Part shown: positions 41,034-49,409 of the stretch, in pieces | Position numbering within the stretch: position 1 is the stretch's first letter | Layout: every line of letters starts with the position of its first letter | DNA from: Fibrobacter sp. UBA4297 | Lineage (GTDB): Bacteria > Fibrobacterota > Fibrobacteria > Fibrobacterales > Fibrobacteraceae | DNA length: 64,000 nt | Direction of reading: 5' to 3' | Assembly: GCF_002394865.1 (NCBI RefSeq) | Contig: NZ_DGUZ01000010.1 | Location: forward strand, 68,655 to 132,654 | Translations under genes and position numbers: made by a program | The notes under the pieces: model-generated | Told to the model about the DNA's origin: nothing | The model's database searches: none | The model's input: the letters and a program-made list of their open reading frames with translations, nothing else

Positions 41034-44000
41034 TTACAGGTCGAAATCGGCGATGGAGAGCTTCCCATGACGGAATCCCCAAAGGAAGTCCTGCGTGCGT
41101 TTCGTTATCCTCTTGCCGTTCACGATAAGGCGGATTTCGAGGCGGGCGATGTAGACTCCTGTGCCGGCGAGGCGGCCTTTCTTGGACCTCATGTTCCAGG
41201 CGAGGTAGAGGTGCCCGTCGTTTCCGAGGCAGTTCTTGGCGCCGTCCTTCTTGAAGATGTTGTCGTTGCAGGCGATGTTGCCTTCGTCGCTATTGACGAA
41301 GTGCCCGAGGCTCGAGTAGTAGGTTGTCTTGTAGCTGAGCTCGGTCCTGTCGGCCATGGATTCGGCAATCGTCTTGACATCGTCTTCGGTGCCGTGCATG
41401 TAGTTGTTCAGGTTGTCCTTGGATAATAGGCCGTTGTTGTAGGCGTTGGCAATCACATCGCTTACGCCAAACCTCTCCTTGGCTTCCTTGGGGGAAATTT
41501 CCTTGCGGTCCATCATGGCGATGATGGTCTCGAGCGTGACGGATGTCGATTGGCTTCCGCTCTTGACAGCCTCTTTGTCGGTGAATACGGAACCAGCCTT
41601 TACGACCTTCACGATTTCGCTGATTTCGTTTTCGACAAGTTCAGACATGTTCATATCGCCGAGATAGTGGCCCTGGGTACCGTAAATTTCGCCCACTTGC
41701 GTTGCCGTGAGTGGCTTGTCGCTCGTGACGAGTATCGGGACGGTCGCAGAATCGCTACGGACGATTTCCTTGGTCTTTTCGAAGTTTGGCGAGTCCTTGT
41801 CCATCGTGACAACCGGAGGGCTTGTCACGGTGATGCGCTGTTCACCCGTGATGCGTACCCACGGGTTCAGGTCGTGGGCCGGGATCCCTGCAAGGTCAAG
41901 CGAGAGGCCGCTTTCGGAGGGAGGCTTGATGCGGATGGTGTCGCCAACGACAGGGATGATGTCTGTAGTGGACTTTCTCGAGAAGAAGAGCTTCCAGCGG
42001 TTTGCCGGCGAAGTGACGATATAGTCCGCTTCCTGCACGAAGGTGGAGAATGTGCCGCTGCCATAGCTGCGGAAGCTGAACAAGCTTGAACTTGCGTTCT
42101 GCGCGGTGAGGCCTTCGCTGAATGTGATTGTGAGCGCAGTCCTTCCGTCTGAGGTGTATGAGATTTCGGCGGCCATGATGACAGGACCAATTCCATCGCC
42201 GAGCAGGCCGTCTACGGAGAAGTTAGAAACGGAATGGTCTTCGGGGTTTGTGTAAGTGTAAAGGGCGGTAATCTTTCCGGAGTAGGGTTCCAGTGAGCCG
42301 CCGGTAGAGATGGCGGGCCCGAATCCGTCCCCATCTGCGACTATTGAAAGTACGCGGTCGCCTTCGGCGTAGCGGATGTTTGCGGTCTCGTAATGCGTAA
42401 GCCCGAACGTGAAAGAGATGGCGTTGAGCACGCTATTGCCGCCGAGCGGCTTGTTGAAGCTCACCCAGACGCTGTCACCGCGGCCATCGCCATTCCTGTC
42501 GTAGATGAATGCGGTTTCAATCTGTGGAACGGGCGGTTCTGCGATGTTGATGTTTGTCCATGCGGCGCTCTTGTTCTTTGCGGCTGCCGTAGAAATCGTT
42601 ATTGAACCATGGTTAATGGCGCCTGTTGCCTTGACAAAGAACGTGTTCTTGCCTTCGATGAGCATGAACTCGTTATTCGGTAACGGGTTGCCTAGAGAAT
42701 CGCATGGGATGAGTTTCGGATCGCTCGTGGAGACTTGCACGGCGATGCCGCTATAGCTTGACGCCCATTCCTCGACGTAGGAGACGTTGATGGGGTAGAT
42801 GCGGCCTGCCCAGAGCTTTTCTTTCTTGTTCAGGTTGATGGGGAGCGTGTCGCTATCGACATTGCGGCTGGCAATGTTTCCGAGCGGCTTCCAGAACTTG
42901 TCGAGGCAGAGCGTGTCTTTGGTGACTACGTCTGCGAAGCAGTAGCTTGAGTCGATGATGTCTGCAAATGCGATGTTCGGAAGTTCCGTCGGCGGGATGG
43001 TGAAGTAGACGTCCTTATATTCCTTCGGGTTGTTCTTGAGCGCCACACGTACATAGTATGTTCCCGGCGGCAATGCCTGCGTGCGTGAAATCGTTGTCGT
43101 GTTGATGGTGAGCATCGTGAAATCGTTCGAAATCGTGATGCCGTTGTAGTAGGCGGTGTCGAGCTTGCTTAACGCAACTCCTGTCATTGGGAGACTTTTC
43201 CCGAATAGCGAGAAGTTGGATGGACCGCGTTCCGTGCGCTTGGTCTCGGAGTTTGCTGAAAAGTCGCAGGCGAGCGTCTTTTCGCGGATGTTCTGCCACA
43301 CTTCCTTCTTGATGAGGGTGGAATCTACAGAGTGGTCCGTGAGCAACATGCTGGATTCCACTTTGAGATCGATGGAGGTTCTCATCATGAAGTTCGACTG
43401 CGTGCGCTTGCGTTCGGCGTAGAAAATATGGAACGGATAAGTCTCGCCCGGCGTGAGTCCGAGATCGTCCAGGTTTACGGACTTCTTGACCTTTCTATGC
43501 TGGCCGCCAATATCGACTACAAGTTTGTTGTTAATGAACACCCATACGTCGTCGTCGCCATTGAATTCAAAGTACTGTCCTTTCACATAAACGAATTCAG
43601 CCTGGATTTTCATCGCGAATCCGTAGTTGTGGTAGCCCGGTGCGTCGCTTCCGCCGCTGATGGAATCGTAATGCGGGTTTTCGATGGTGTGGGCGCTGTC
43701 GAGCCAGCGGAAGTCGTCGAGCAGGAACAGTCCGCGTTCGGGACTTTCGTCGTCTTTCTGTCCGAGCCAGAAACCGTCATCGGTAAGCGTGAGTTCGAGG
43801 TCGCGGCAGGTGACGTTTGTATAGGAGTTCACGCCATCGCTGTAAAGCACTTCGGGGAGGAACCAGCTGTTCAAATGAGTGGAGTTCTTGCATCCGCCGG
43901 GGAAGTTCTTAGCCATCACGGGGACGCCGTTTGGGCCGAGCTGCTTTTCGACCATGCCTGTCATCGGGGAGCCTTCGCAACCGCCTTGGCCAAAGTCTTC

Positions 44001-44927
44001 GCTTGTGCCGGTACCGAACATCGGGACGCCGCGCATGTCAAAGCCCGTGCGGCCTGCGCCGCCATCGCCGTAGTTGAGCCCGTTCTTGGAACCGTCAGAA
44101 TTCATCGAGCCGTCATACCAGTCGAACATCATCACGGGGAGAATCTTCGGGAGGCATTCGCCGAGAACTCCCGGATAAGCCGTGTGGACTTCTGGCGTTC
44201 CGTACTGGTAGGCGACAATCCAGATGGTGTCGCTCAAGGCGAGTGCCGAATCCAGGTTAATCGGCGCGATTGTCGCCAAATCCTCGGTAGAGCCATCTGC
44301 ACTGATATACGTTGTACCAATCGTCTGCTTGAAATAGACGTTTGCGCTGACTGAAGGCTTGCTGACCTTGCTCTCGAACCAACCGCAGTACGGGGACGCC
44401 ACCGGACTCATGTAGTTCTCGGTGTCGTTCAAGTACATGATGGCGTTCGTGTTGGTCCATGGGGGCAAAAAGCGGATGTGTTTCTTGGGCTTGACTGCGA
44501 CCACCGGTTTAGTGTCGGAAATCGTCAACGTCTTGTCGTCGTTGATGACGATCCAGACGACCTGCTTTACGATGTTTGCTGCGTCTGTGACGTTATCCTT
44601 GTAGCCCGGGAATAACTCTCCCAAAAGCGGCTTGTTGTTTGGGCTCAGGTCCGTGTGGCATGTGTTACCGTTACAGCCTACTCCAAACTGTAGCCTACGG
44701 ACGTCTTTCTTGCCATTAGCAAGGCGCTCGTTTGTGAATTCGATGGTGAAAGTGCCATCGGAATTTTTCTCAACGGCCTTGTACACGAAATTGCTTTCGT
44801 TGTCGGCATAGTACAAGACGTTGCCCTCGTAAATGATGTGTGCGACAGCAACCGTCTGCGCAAATGCGTAGGCACTGAAAATCGCCAAACACACCAAAAC
44901 CCTGTAAAAAAGTCCACTGATCCTCAT
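41034..44927 (-). CDS. Fibro-slime domain protein 2, large secreted protein
   Basis: The 1297-aa paralogue starts with a signal peptide (MRISGLFYRVLVCLAIFSAYAFA) after AGGAG. It lacks the Pro/Thr linker of protein 1 but has the same order: an N-terminal beta-domain with FLPPWTNTNAIMYL, the fibro-slime domain with FLLDDFRWLD, GDDDVWVFINNKLVVDIGG and PFHIFYAER, then EPPVPQIETAFIYDRNGDGR repeats of Ig or cadherin-like type. The end is RLAGTGVYIARLEI and TQDFLWGFRHGK, nearly the same as in protein 1. These proteins probably sit on the cell surface and bind polysaccharide. Confidence 0.9.
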   Translation of the reverse strand: MRISGLFYRVLVCLAIFSAYAFAQTVAVAHIIYEGNVLYYADNESNFVYKAVEKNSDGTFTIEFTNERLANGKKDVRRLQFGVGCNGNTCHTDLSPNNKPLLGELFPGYKDNVTDAANIVKQVVWIVINDDKTLTISDTKPVVAVKPKKHIRFLPPWTNTNAIMYLNDTENYMSPVASPYCGWFESKVSKPSVSANVYFKQTIGTTYISADGSTEDLATIAPINLDSALALSDTIWIVAYQYGTPEVHTAYPGVLGECLPKILPVMMFDWYDGSMNSDGSKNGLNYGDGGAGRTGFDMRGVPMFGTGTSEDFGQGGCEGSPMTGMVEKQLGPNGVPVMAKNFPGGCKNSTHLNSWFLPEVLYSDGVNSYTNVTCRDLELTLTDDGFWLGQKDDESPERGLFLLDDFRWLDSAHTIENPHYDSISGGSDAPGYHNYGFAMKIQAEFVYVKGQYFEFNGDDDVWVFINNKLVVDIGGQHRKVKKSVNLDDLGLTPGETYPFHIFYAERKRTQSNFMMRTSIDLKVESSMLLTDHSVDSTLIKKEVWQNIREKTLACDFSANSETKRTERGPSNFSLFGKSLPMTGVALSKLDTAYYNGITISNDFTMLTINTTTISRTQALPPGTYYVRVALKNNPKEYKDVYFTIPPTELPNIAFADIIDSSYCFADVVTKDTLCLDKFWKPLGNIASRNVDSDTLPINLNKKEKLWAGRIYPINVSYVEEWASSYSGIAVQVSTSDPKLIPCDSLGNPLPNNEFMLIEGKNTFFVKATGAINHGSITISTAAAKNKSAAWTNINIAEPPVPQIETAFIYDRNGDGRGDSVWVSFNKPLGGNSVLNAISFTFGLTHYETANIRYAEGDRVLSIVADGDGFGPAISTGGSLEPYSGKITALYTYTNPEDHSVSNFSVDGLLGDGIGPVIMAAEISYTSDGRTALTITFSEGLTAQNASSSLFSFRSYGSGTFSTFVQEADYIVTSPANRWKLFFSRKSTTDIIPVVGDTIRIKPPSESGLSLDLAGIPAHDLNPWVRITGEQRITVTSPPVVTMDKDSPNFEKTKEIVRSDSATVPILVTSDKPLTATQVGEIYGTQGHYLGDMNMSELVENEISEIVKVVKAGSVFTDKEAVKSGSQSTSVTLETIIAMMDRKEISPKEAKERFGVSDVIANAYNNGLLSKDNLNNYMHGTEDDVKTIAESMADRTELSYKTTYYSSLGHFVNSDEGNIACNDNIFKKDGAKNCLGNDGHLYLAWNMRSKKGRLAGTGVYIARLEIRLIVNGKRITKRTQDFLWGFRHGKLSIADFDL

Positions 44928-45246
44928 CCGTGACTCCTAAGTATTTATTCCCCTATCCCACAGTGTTTTCCCATACACTTTCAACGCCAAAGATAAAAAT
45001 TAACTTTGTTTGTCAATGGTAATTAATTATTTATTACACTGAAAAAACGCTATTTTGTGAAAATTTTTGGCATTGTAAATTAAAATAAACGTATTGGCTG
45101 TTAGTCATTAGTTGTTGGTCAATGGTCATTGGTTGTGTGGAAATGTTTTTTGAAGCTTGTCATGCCCGCCTCCGAGCGGGCACCTCCTGTCTGTCGAACT
45201 AAAAAATCCTACCTTTACACTCGTAAATTCAAAATTGGAGATTAAA
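44928..45246. repeat. Spacer between fibro-slime gene 2 and pta, with two repeat types
   Basis: The left part (44940-45090) is AT-rich and should hold the fibro-slime promoter. TTAGTCATTAG/TTGGTCAATGG units are at 45099-45137. A GTCATGCCCGC...GCGGGCACCTCC palindrome is at 45159-45187, upstream of the GGAG ribosome-binding site of pta. No gene is seen. Confidence 0.65.
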
Positions 45247-46650
45247 ATGAATCGTGTTTACCTAGTTGCCACGGCTGCCTCCAACATGGAAGCCAAAGTC
45301 CAGGAAATTGTTGACGCTGTTACCAAGGCTGGTCTCATCGCTACGGTCTACAAGCCGCTCCAGGTTTTCAGTGCTGCTGATAGTGTTGCAGAAATCAAGG
45401 CCGGCAAGTCTGCCGTGCTCATGGAAAAGATCTGTGCCGATTTCCTCAAGCAGGATTTTGATGATGTCGATGCCGTTGTCGTCGAAGGTGCAACTGGCAT
45501 GAACGATGTCATTGCTCACAAGTTTAACGATGACCTCGCCTCTGCCCTCGATGCGAAGATTTTTGCCGATGGCGAAGATGCTGAACTCTTCTGCCCGAAG
45601 CGTTTGCTCCGTTGCGAAAAGTGCCTCGCTGGCGACCTCGCCACACCGGCCGCTGAACGCCGCGTAAGCCAGGCCATGTTCCGCGCAAGCCTTCTTTCCA
45701 AGGCTTCCAAGTGCGTGAAGCGCATTGTTCTCCCGGAAGGCTCTGAACCGCGTACCGTGCAGGCAGCATGCCTCGCTGTCGAACGCAATATCGCCGTGCC
45801 GGTGCTCATCGGCTCGAAGGCAGATATCGAAGCTACAGCAAAGACTGTTGGCGTGAAGCTCCCGGCAAACATTGAAATTATCGAACCGAGCGCAGAACTT
45901 GCCGAAAAGTATGTGCCGACTCTCGTGGAACTCCGCAAGGCGAAGGGCATGACTCCGGAATCTGCCCGTGCCGCTCTTAAAGACAACGTAATGCTTGCTA
46001 CGATGATGCTCAAGTTCGGTGAAGTCGATGGCCTCGTTTCTGGTGCTATCCACTCTACGGCTGACACGCTCCGCCCGGCTCTCCAGATTATCCGTACCGC
46101 TCCGGGCGTGAAGTCCGTGAGCTCCGTGTTTTTCATGTGCATGAAGGACAAGACCTATATCTACGGCGACTGCGCTATCAACCTGAACCCGCTTGCCGAA
46201 GAACTCGCCGATATCGCTCTCCAGTGCGATGACACTGCAAAGGCATTCGGCCTCCCGAGCCGCGTTGCCATGCTCTCTTACAGCACCATCAATTCGGGCA
46301 AGGGCCCGGATGCAGACCTCGTCGTGGCGGCAACCGCCGCTGCAAAGGCCGCCCGCCCTGAAATGCTCATCGATGGCCCGCTCCAGTATGATGCCGCAAC
46401 AGTCGAAAGCGTTGGCGCCCTCAAGGCCCCGAACAGCCCGGTCGCTGGCAAGGCAACCGTGTTCGTGTTCCCGGACCTCTCTGCCGGTAACATCGGCTAC
46501 AAGGCGGTGCAGCGTTCTGCTCACGGCACGATCGCTATCGGCCCGATGCTCCAGGGCTTGGCCAAGCCGGTGAACGACCTTTCCCGCGGTGCACTCGTCG
46601 AAGACATCGTCTATACGATTGCATTGACTGCTGTGCAGGCTCAAAAATAA
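45247..46650 (+). CDS. pta: Phosphate acetyltransferase
   Basis: The 467-aa enzyme converts acetyl-CoA and phosphate to acetyl phosphate, a step in acetate formation. The C-terminal PTA domain (about 155-460) has IVLPEGSEPRTVQAA, then VDGLVSGAIHSTADTLRPALQI, and FPDLSAGNIGYKAVQR near the end. The N-terminal part (1-140) is shorter than the DRTGG plus P-loop region of enterobacterial Pta, with VVVEGATGMNDV visible. The ATG at 45247 follows GGAGATTAAA; upstream codons lie in the repeat and are rejected. No acetate kinase gene adjoins. Confidence 0.93.
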   Translation: MNRVYLVATAASNMEAKVQEIVDAVTKAGLIATVYKPLQVFSAADSVAEIKAGKSAVLMEKICADFLKQDFDDVDAVVVEGATGMNDVIAHKFNDDLASALDAKIFADGEDAELFCPKRLLRCEKCLAGDLATPAAERRVSQAMFRASLLSKASKCVKRIVLPEGSEPRTVQAACLAVERNIAVPVLIGSKADIEATAKTVGVKLPANIEIIEPSAELAEKYVPTLVELRKAKGMTPESARAALKDNVMLATMMLKFGEVDGLVSGAIHSTADTLRPALQIIRTAPGVKSVSSVFFMCMKDKTYIYGDCAINLNPLAEELADIALQCDDTAKAFGLPSRVAMLSYSTINSGKGPDADLVVAATAAAKAARPEMLIDGPLQYDAATVESVGALKAPNSPVAGKATVFVFPDLSAGNIGYKAVQRSAHGTIAIGPMLQGLAKPVNDLSRGALVEDIVYTIALTAVQAQK

Positions 46651-46897
46651 GACCGTTCGCGCTTAGATTCATGTAGAAATATGTGAGCAGCGCTCACTCT
46701 CGCAACCGCGCCTCGTTAATACGAGGCGCTTGTTGCTCACAGAAGTAATAAGGACCGCGCGAAACCTTCGCGCTTGTCATGCCCGCTTTAAGCGGGCATC
46801 TCCATCTTGAAAAAGTGAAAAAAAAACGGACTTTCAAAGTCCGTTTTTTTTGTTTGTGTGTCATTCCCGCGAAAGCGGGAATTTCCTTGATAAAAAA
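46651..46897. repeat. Spacer after pta with hairpins, repeats and terminators
   Basis: A nested cruciform (GTGAGCA/TGCTCAC, 46683-46740) contains GCGCCTCG-TTAATA-CGAGGCGC (46708-46729). A GTCATGCCCGC/GCGGGCAT repeat is at 46769-46799, and a GTCATTCCCGC/GCGGGAAT repeat at 46860-46882. The terminator between them is listed separately. Nothing here looks coding. Confidence 0.7.
46818..46852. terminator. Bidirectional terminator between pta and the secreted helical protein
   Basis: The stem ACGGACTTT/AAAGTCCGT is flanked by a run of As and a run of Ts, so it works in both directions. Confidence 0.92.
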
Positions 46898-47737
46898 TTA
46901 TTTCTTCTTGTTGGCTTTCCGTAGCGCTTCTATCGCTTTACGGATGTTCTTGCCATCTTCGAGGTGCTTTGGCGAGAGCTTGTCCCTGTGCTTGTAATCG
47001 ATTTTCTTCCACAGCTCTTTTAAGTGCCAGCGGGCGCGCTTGTCTTCAAGAATGTATCCGGGGCGCACTCCTGCGTCAAGACCTTGTACGATAAATTCCA
47101 TGGCGTCGTCATAACGGCCTTGGTCATAGCGCAAGTCTGCAAGGAAGTAGTAATTGTAAATGTCCTTGCGGTTCTGTTCGAGGGCCATGTTCAGGTATTT
47201 GTCTGCAAGTTTCTCGTCCGGCCAGGAGAGGATTAGCGGTACGTAAGGCAGCACAAAGTGCGCTCGCCCGAGAATCTGCCAGTCTTCTGCCGCAGTCGCG
47301 ACATCGCGGACTTTACTTGCAATGCCTTCCTTGATTGAAGAAAATACGTTGCGCTCAGAGCCCCACATCGAGAGCGTCGAGGCGTAGACGTGCGCGATTT
47401 CCTTGTTCTCTGGGAACTTCTCATAGGCGCTTCTGCTAGCGTCCATCAGCGTATCCAAATGGAGCTGGCGCTTCTTCTCGTCGAACTGCACGAATCTGAA
47501 GCAGAAATACAGCGTTTTCACATAGCCTTCGGTTGCCGCTTCGAGGACGGTGGAATCTTCCATCGCTTTTTTGTACGCCTCTTTCATTATCTTTGCATTT
47601 TTCGCGTCGGCCTTGTCGCCCTTGGCGCGCAAAGCACGTGCCGCATAGCAGGAATCTGCTATGTGCAAGTCTTCGTTTGCGCTTGCAAAACTAATTGCAA
47701 GCAGCAATGCAAAAACAATGTTCCGCGTAATTCTCAT
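46898..47737 (-). CDS. Secreted helical-repeat protein, unknown function
   Basis: The 279-aa protein has a signal peptide (MRITRNIVFALLLAISFASA) and a helical mature part with TPR-like units, such as DIYNYYFLADLRYDQGRYD at about 205-223. It ends in a lysine-rich tail (ALRKANKKK). There is no lipobox, so it should be periplasmic. It is the last gene of a minus-strand run downstream of the phosphofructokinase gene, 8 bp after the 47-aa gene. No family is recognised. Confidence 0.75.
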   Translation of the reverse strand: MRITRNIVFALLLAISFASANEDLHIADSCYAARALRAKGDKADAKNAKIMKEAYKKAMEDSTVLEAATEGYVKTLYFCFRFVQFDEKKRQLHLDTLMDASRSAYEKFPENKEIAHVYASTLSMWGSERNVFSSIKEGIASKVRDVATAAEDWQILGRAHFVLPYVPLILSWPDEKLADKYLNMALEQNRKDIYNYYFLADLRYDQGRYDDAMEFIVQGLDAGVRPGYILEDKRARWHLKELWKKIDYKHRDKLSPKHLEDGKNIRKAIEALRKANKKK

Positions 47738-47745
47738 GAATACGC

Positions 47746-47889
47746 TTAGACTTTCCAGTTCTGGAGCAACTTGTTCACCGTGGCAATGCGAGTCTTTTCT
47801 TCGTCAGTGCCGTGGAATGTCTTGAACAAGAGATTGCGGTATTCCATGAGTGCGGTACGGATGATGACTTTTTCTTCTTTTTTGAGCAT
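47746..47889 (-). CDS. Small 47-aa basic protein downstream of phosphofructokinase
   Basis: The frame from the ATG at 47889 encodes MLKKEEKVIIRTALMEYRNLLFKTFHG and ends with TVNKLLQNWKV. It would be a soluble, helical, basic peptide. It starts 21 bp after the phosphofructokinase stop and ends 8 bp before the next gene, so it fits the operon neatly. There is no Shine-Dalgarno sequence. No family is recognised, but the codon composition is like that of neighbouring genes. Confidence 0.55.
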   Translation of the reverse strand: MLKKEEKVIIRTALMEYRNLLFKTFHGTDEEKTRIATVNKLLQNWKV

Positions 47890-47910
47890 GGTGATAAATT
47901 AATTAAAGGA

Positions 47911-49248
47911 TTACTTGCTGCGTTTGCCCTTGCCGGAGAAATAGTCCTGCTGGCGCGTGATACCGAGAACGGCATGCCACAGGGTTCCGTTGGGGTTGAT
48001 TTTCTTGCGTTCGCTCACGGCGTATTCTATAGGCACGTGCGAGAAAACGTTGTTCATGCTGCCAACGACCATGTCCGTCTTGCCTGCCATGCCTGCATGT
48101 ACTGCGCTTTCAGCGAGCTGGAAGCAGAAAATGGCGTCAGTACCTTTGGCGGGGATGCTACGCACCGTGTAGCTCGGGTCAAAGTACTTGATGTTGATTT
48201 CCTTGCCGACGCTATCGAAATGTTCCTTGATCTTGCGGGTTAGGAATTCACCGATATCGTTCTTCAAGATGTTGCCACTTGCGTCCCTGCGTTCTTCCTG
48301 GTTCTTGAAAAGTTCCTGTCCGGCGCCTTCGGCGACGGCAATCACGGCATGAGTCTTGCCGCTGGCGTAACGGCTTTCGAGAGCCTTGAAGAGCCCGTCA
48401 AGCGTAAAAGGAACTTCAGGGACGAGGCAGATGTTCACAACTGTTGTTGCAAGCGATGCGTAGGCTGCGATAAAGCCGGAGTCACGACCCATGAGCTTCA
48501 CAAGGCCAAGACCATTGAATGCACCGTTTGCTTCGATGTGGGCGCTGGTAATCACGTTTGTTGCGCTGAGCACGGCGGTTTCAAAACCGAACGTCCTGTC
48601 GATCAGGTTCAAGTCGTTATCGATCGTCTTCGGGATGCCGATAATCGAGATGGGCTGTTTGCGCTTCTTGACTTCTTCGGCAATCGCGTGTGCGCCGCGG
48701 AGTGTACCATCACCGCCGATGCAGAACAACACGTTGATGTTTAAGCGCATGAGCGTGTCGACCATGATGGCCGGGTCCTGCATGCCGCGGGAGCTACCGA
48801 GAATCGTACCGCCGTCTTCCTGAATGGCGTCGACCACATCCGGGTCAAGCACGATGGGGGAGTAACCGTAATTCGGGTTCAGGCCACGGTATCCGTACGG
48901 GATGCCAAAGATGTTCCTTACGCCATAGTCGAACCAGAGCACCTGTACAAGGCCCTTGATGACGTTGTTAAGGCCTGGGCAGAGGCCACCGCAAGTGACG
49001 ATACCTGCACGCGTCCAGGCGGGGTCGTGGAAAATGGTCTGTCGGGGGCCGGCCACTTCGAGTGAAGGTACCGGGATGCCCTTCGCTAAGTATTCAGAGA
49101 TGAGATTGACGTCAGTGGTAAGGCTGACCTTGTCATTTTCGGAAACGAAAGGAACGCCGTTCATCGGGGACTTAAGCGTGCCCTTGCCAACGGTTTCGAT
49201 GGAAAGATCATAATCCAACGGATTCTTGATGATATCGTCCTGAGTCAT
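47911..49248 (-). CDS. 6-phosphofructokinase, PPi-like clade, probably ATP-dependent
   Basis: The 445-aa enzyme belongs to the long-chain phosphofructokinase group typified by trypanosomal and TP0108-type proteins. It has GGLCPGLNNVI (87-97), CIGGDGTLRGA (176-186), PKTIDNDL (206-213) and LMGRDSGFIAAYASLA. Donor choice in this superfamily follows two positions: Gly181 (second Gly of GGDGT) favours ATP, and Lys207 is the residue common in PPi enzymes. The same Gly-Lys pair occurs in trypanosomal ATP enzymes, so ATP use is predicted. It phosphorylates fructose 6-phosphate in glycolysis. Confidence 0.9.
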   Translation of the reverse strand: MTQDDIIKNPLDYDLSIETVGKGTLKSPMNGVPFVSENDKVSLTTDVNLISEYLAKGIPVPSLEVAGPRQTIFHDPAWTRAGIVTCGGLCPGLNNVIKGLVQVLWFDYGVRNIFGIPYGYRGLNPNYGYSPIVLDPDVVDAIQEDGGTILGSSRGMQDPAIMVDTLMRLNINVLFCIGGDGTLRGAHAIAEEVKKRKQPISIIGIPKTIDNDLNLIDRTFGFETAVLSATNVITSAHIEANGAFNGLGLVKLMGRDSGFIAAYASLATTVVNICLVPEVPFTLDGLFKALESRYASGKTHAVIAVAEGAGQELFKNQEERRDASGNILKNDIGEFLTRKIKEHFDSVGKEINIKYFDPSYTVRSIPAKGTDAIFCFQLAESAVHAGMAGKTDMVVGSMNNVFSHVPIEYAVSERKKINPNGTLWHAVLGITRQQDYFSGKGKRSK

Positions 49249-49363
49249 ACCGCGCCTCTTTGAAATTTTGTTTTTCCGCTTTGTGAACGGAATACATCAA
49301 AAAATATAGTAAACGAAAAAAAGCGAGTTGATGTTATTAAAGTTACTAGAATGTTTTGAAAAT

Positions 49364-49408
49364 CTCTAGTACACTCTAGTAACTAATACCTAGTAACTCG
49401 TTACTAGC
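49364..49408. repeat. CTAGTAACT repeat
   Basis: CTCTAGTACACTCTAGTAAC, then ACCTAGTAACTCGTTACTAG, occupy the gap between the phosphofructokinase and histidine kinase genes. They are another variant of the window's CTA-type intergenic strings, with a small inverted repeat AGTAAC/GTTACT. Confidence 0.6.
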
Positions 49409-49409
49409 C

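Noticed and set aside
45262..46644. 460-codon open frame antisense to pta
   Set aside because: Shadow of pta; Cys/His/Arg-rich translation without family features.
47775..47975. 66-codon frame overlapping the 47-aa gene and the end of the phosphofructokinase gene
   Set aside because: It is out of frame with both better-supported genes, and its translation is of low complexity.
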